A stretch of DNA of 64,000 nucleotides, taken from the NCBI GenBank assembly GCA_015680685.1, contig MNCI01004792.1:88558-152557 (forward strand), in the 5' to 3' direction. The position numbers and the translations under genes are program-made. Positions 60,601 through 64,000 of the stretch are shown piece by piece; positions within the stretch are counted from its first letter, which is position 1; every line of letters begins with the position of its first letter. This stretch comes from Gnetum montanum (Eukaryota > Streptophyta > Gnetopsida > Gnetales > Gnetaceae). The notes below the pieces were generated by a model. It ran no database searches and had not been told where the DNA came from. It saw only the letters and a program-made list of their open reading frames with translations.

Positions 60601-60890
60601 GGATTTTCCCCTATGATTGAGTTTATGGTTGGGACTTGAAAATCTCCTTTATGAACTTGTTGTTTAGAAGCATATCCTCCTTGGATCTATTTCTTTGAAG
60701 ATGATGGTGAAGGTGATGAGCATGAATCCTTACAAACCTTTTTTTTCTTTTTTTCTTACGAAAATAATTTCACCTATGAGGTGATGAATTTGTTGCCATG
60801 GAAGGAACATGATGATTGTGGTAATTTCCAATAGTGTATGATGATGGAAAATATGGATAGTACCTTGCATTAAGGAATTGAAGATGTTCT
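57609..60890 (-). other. Decayed internal region of element 3
   Basis: Lies between the LTRs of element 3 and should hold protease and pol. Only one weak trace is seen: near 58690-58840 the minus strand reads GAGCMA and KALDWSFNYMSID across frames, which might be an integrase C-terminal remnant (GKACHLPVE...KALWA in the family). The plus-strand open frames at 57789-58058 and 59273-59698 are antisense to the element and resemble nothing I know. Confidence 0.35.
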
Positions 60891-62647
60891 TACCATGGCT
60901 GATTTAAAATTCCCTCCTATAATGGTACAGAAGGCCATGTTATACATTATTGAACTTGAGGCCATTGAGATAGTTGTGGTGGATATGATTAATAATGGTG
61001 GTAAACTACATGAGGTATGTGGTTCGTGGGCTAATACGTTTCATGGTAGGAAGAAGGATGGCATAAGAAAGATTGTGGCAATGTAGAAGGGGCACTCAAA
61101 GGGTTAGGTTCCATCCTTTGTTAAAGTTGTAGCTGAAAAATGGACTAGAAAGATAAGAAATTTGATCATGGTAACAACTCTTACTCCTTATTTTAACTTT
61201 GCTAGCTACTTCAAGGGCTTTATTTTCAAAATCCTTGAAACCTAAAGCCATAGTTTGATTTAGCATTTTCCAAGCCTTGTTAAGAACATTAGCAAGGTTT
61301 GCCAAAATGGTTTTCATTCTCATTCTTTCTTGAACAAGGGCTTCAACAATAATTAGAAGGTTGAATCTTACATTAGACATTCTTTACATCATTTTGACTT
61401 TGGGGATTTATGTTAACTTCCTCTACATTTACATGTTTATACCATTCACCTTCCATTTAGCTACAATATGCAACACAATAGCAATTTGAGCCATTGACAT
61501 TTGGTAGAGATCAACAATGACACATATCCATCCTTTCATGAGTTTATGGTTGTAGTTCTTATACTAAGTGCATTAATTGATCACATTTACTAAACCCACA
61601 ATTTCGCCATTGATTGAGCATGCAATTGTAAGATTCTATGCCCACATCCAATGATTCATTAGTATCCTACTTTCATCATGCTATCTTCTTTTTAAGGTTT
61701 GCAAATTGTGCATAAGATTGAAATCTGACATTGAAAGCTTTTAACATGTCTATCCAAGAAGAGATGGGGTTGGGTGGAAGATATTTATATCATGTTTTGG
61801 CATGATTAGTGAGTGTATGGAGAAAAGATAGAGTTTCTTCCACTCACTATTTAACACTTGTAGCTTGCAAGCAATGAAAATTGTTTGAACATGAAGGTGT
61901 GGATCATCATATAACTTCCCACTGAATGTGGGAATGTTAGCCATATTAATATTTTTTATTCTTCTCTCCTTAATTCTTCTAGGTGGGATGCAAATTGATT
62001 CATGAATTTAACCCTAGTAGGTTCATAAGGATAATGACTTATTCAAGCCATCAACATCTTTGTCCAAATGAAGATAAGACAAATGTAAAATGATGAACTA
62101 CTTTGAATCAGCATAAGTATAGCTATGATCCCATGGACATAGATGCATTAATATCCTTTTCCTAGAGTCATTCATGTTATAGCAATGGGGGTTTCTAGGA
62201 GAAGATCATGCCTGGTTCCTAGCATGCATGAGCTCATATTCTTGCTCCACAATCATATCATGAATCTCTTTTTTTTTATGAGCAACATATTCTGATTATT
62301 GAGGTGATATGGATTGATAATTTTCCAAATCCTTTATGAAGCCTTGATTGAAAAAAGTCTCCTCAAGGGTGGTAGGTGCAGCTTCCATAGGTTCTTTGCA
62401 ACATTATCCATGTGCATCATGCCATTGTCCCCATTTGTCCTGATGAAGTTTTATTACTATATGAGGTACTGCTTCATTTTCTATATTTTTGAAAGTGATT
62501 TGGATGAATTGAGACTTTTGCTTCAATCTATTTTCATTATTTTATTTAGCCATAATTACTTTAGTCCTTTATTTTGTACAAAATTAACAACTTAAAAAAA
62601 GGAAAATTATGAATATATAAGTATTTCAAGGTAATTCACCAATGCCT
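60891..62647 (-). pseudogene. gag remnant of element 3
   Basis: On the minus strand, 61944-61750 reads IPTFSGKLYDDPHLHVQTIFIACKLQ (given in part), then NSEWKKLYLFSIHSL and a frame-shifted YLPP-type segment. This is the Ty3 retrotransposon-gag domain (FxGxxxxDPxxHVxxFxxAC, LKLFPxSL, KxWYxxLP). The open frame 61380-61096 continues as a charged helical stretch. Stops and shifts prevent expression. The position, just downstream of the primer-binding site on this strand, is as expected. Confidence 0.7.
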
Positions 62648-62665
62648 TCCTCGGTAATGACACCA
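62648..62665 (-). other. Primer-binding site (tRNA-Asp type), element 3
   Basis: The minus strand reads TGGTGTCATTACCGAGGA, four differences from TGGCGCCGTTGCCGGGGA. It lies one base from the LTR end at 62667. This identifies the right-hand LTR as the 5' LTR. Confidence 0.75.
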
Positions 62666-62666
62666 A

Positions 62667-63400
62667 TGATAAGAATCCCTCTGGTTTTGGATAAAGGATG
62701 TATCATTTGAATCATGGTGTAATTTGGTCATAAGCTTTGAAGACAATGTTGAGTGAATTGCAAAGAACACTTATGTATGTTGTTGTGTTCAAAAAGTATA
62801 AAATATATTATAATGCATATGCTACAATTCAAATCTATGTAACTAGAAAGAGATATATATAGAGAATATTTATAATTTTATGTTTTATAATTTTTATGAA
62901 TTTTATATTTATGAGAAACGAAACAAATATAAACACACACATCGTAATCCCTCATGGGGGACAGGTGTAATGCTCATGTTTTAATCCTTCATGGGGATAG
63001 GTGTAACACCACATGTGAAATGCAATAAAAGATGGCTCTTAGTCATAACCTCAATGGTCAAATACAATGCCACATATTTGTAATCCCTTTGGATAAGGTT
63101 GAGTCATCGAAACTTATGAAAATAAGAATTAAGTAAATATTTATAGGGTTTTAATATTTTATGAGGCTTTTGGTGTTTTAATATTTAAGAAAACAATGAC
63201 AAAATGGAAAAACCATAAGCTTTACTCACCACACAAACATTAAATTCCACTTGAATTAAATGGATCTAGGATACATAAGCAAGGTATCATTCTAATAGAT
63301 TCTTGTTATATTTATGAAAATAACAGCTTAAAACACATAAAATAGGGAAGAAAACTAACTTGAAAAAGGGAGGAAAATCTCTTCACATAAATTAGATGCC
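62667..63400 (-). repeat. 5' LTR of element 3, lacking U3
   Basis: It matches 56349-57075 of the 3' LTR (R/U5 part), including the AAAAAGTATAAAATATATTA and TCCCTCATGGGG words. Similarity stops near 63400, about where the TATA box and U3 should begin. Unrelated tandem-repeat DNA follows, so the LTR is truncated. Confidence 0.75.
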
Positions 63401-63479
63401 ACGTATTTCTAGTATTTCATCTTCAACTTGTAGGAAATGACATTATGCATCATTGATCACATCGATTTGGCTTTATCTT

Positions 63480-63930
63480 AGTTTTGACATCCAGTGTTAG
63501 TTCTAGCATCGATCTTGCTTCTATTGAGTCTTTCATATATAGTGTTCAAATTTAATTTTGACATCTCATGTTAGCTTTTTGATGTTGTACATTGATCTTC
63601 TCTTTTATGTTTGATGTTAAATATCCATATAGATTTTTCACATCACATGTTAGACTTTTGACAGTCAACATTACTTTTCATTTGTATCTTTGACATTCGG
63701 TGTCAAATTTACTTTTCACATCATGCATTATATTTTTTAACATTTGACATCAATTTCATCTTCAATGTCTAATGTTAGCTTTTCATCAACTTTTAATGTT
63801 CCACATTAGATCTTTTAATGTTTTCATTGAATTTGCTTTTAACATTTGACATCAAATGTCATCTACAACTTTTGATGGCCTGTGTTACATCTTTGATGTC
63901 CAATATTAGAACTTTGCATTTTGCATTGTT
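63480..63930. repeat. Degenerate short-unit array (TTTGACATC/TGTTAG words)
   Basis: Words such as TTTTGACATC, CA(T/G)GTTAG and TTTGATGTT recur about every 21-32 bases (for example near 63486, 63560, 63591, 63613, 63639, 63692, 63717, 63746). It adjoins the truncated LTR of element 3 and runs close to the window edge. Nothing coding is seen. Confidence 0.6.
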
Positions 63931-64000
63931 TCTCCTATTTAGAACCTTTTGAAAGATTTCAAAAGATTCTATGGGCTGCACTACATCATTTTTGCACAAT

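Overview
This is an AT-rich stretch of seed-plant nuclear DNA. It holds one intact-looking protein gene, a four-exon NPF/PTR-family transporter on the minus strand, in a dense bed of decayed and nested retrotransposons. The evidence for a plant is the NPF gene with its standard intron positions, Ty3 elements whose primer-binding sites match plant tRNA-Asp, Ty1/copia LTRs with a TGGTATCAGAGC-like primer site, and plant-type LINE fragments. The heavy, old repeat load fits a large gymnosperm-like genome, but the species cannot be named from the sequence. I saw no rRNA, tRNA, CRISPR array or bacterial operon.

Layout. 1-1150: decayed Ty3 RNase H end and integrase (+). 3203-3544: decayed Ty3 protease. 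4679-4735: CT microsatellite. 6626-12220: Ty1/copia element with two LTRs, a gag remnant and no recognisable pol. 15460-24243: complete-ended Ty3 Athila-type element 1 (+), bounded by the 5-bp duplication AACTT, with gag, protease, RT and an integrase tail. 25139-25477: LRR-protein pseudogene fragment. 26699-26870: tandem repeats in front of a TATA box, LTR-like. 28112-29547: 5' end of a minus-strand Athila-type element. 32678-35996: NPF transporter gene (-). 37690-38300: LINE 3' fragment (+). 38950-51620: a minus-strand LINE split by a copia solo LTR, which is itself split by Athila-type element 2 (40938-47551, duplication ATTAC). 53670-55610: LTR-like minus-strand region with a diverged array of about 80-bp units. 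56349-63400: Athila-type element 3 (-), with a full 3' LTR and a 5' LTR lacking its U3. 63480-63930: degenerate short-unit array.

The transporter has a consistent open reading frame of 665 codons across four exons, with all splice phases agreeing, so it is probably functional. The Athila-type elements share gag, protease and LTR architecture, but each has lost a different part of pol, so none could move without help. The most unusual signal is an array in the copia LTRs: AGACRTCT-like half-palindromes at strict 20-bp and 34-bp spacing. Surviving AGACGTCT copies suggest an ancestral ACGT-core site decayed by CpG deamination. I did not find a convincing new enzymatic or defence system.
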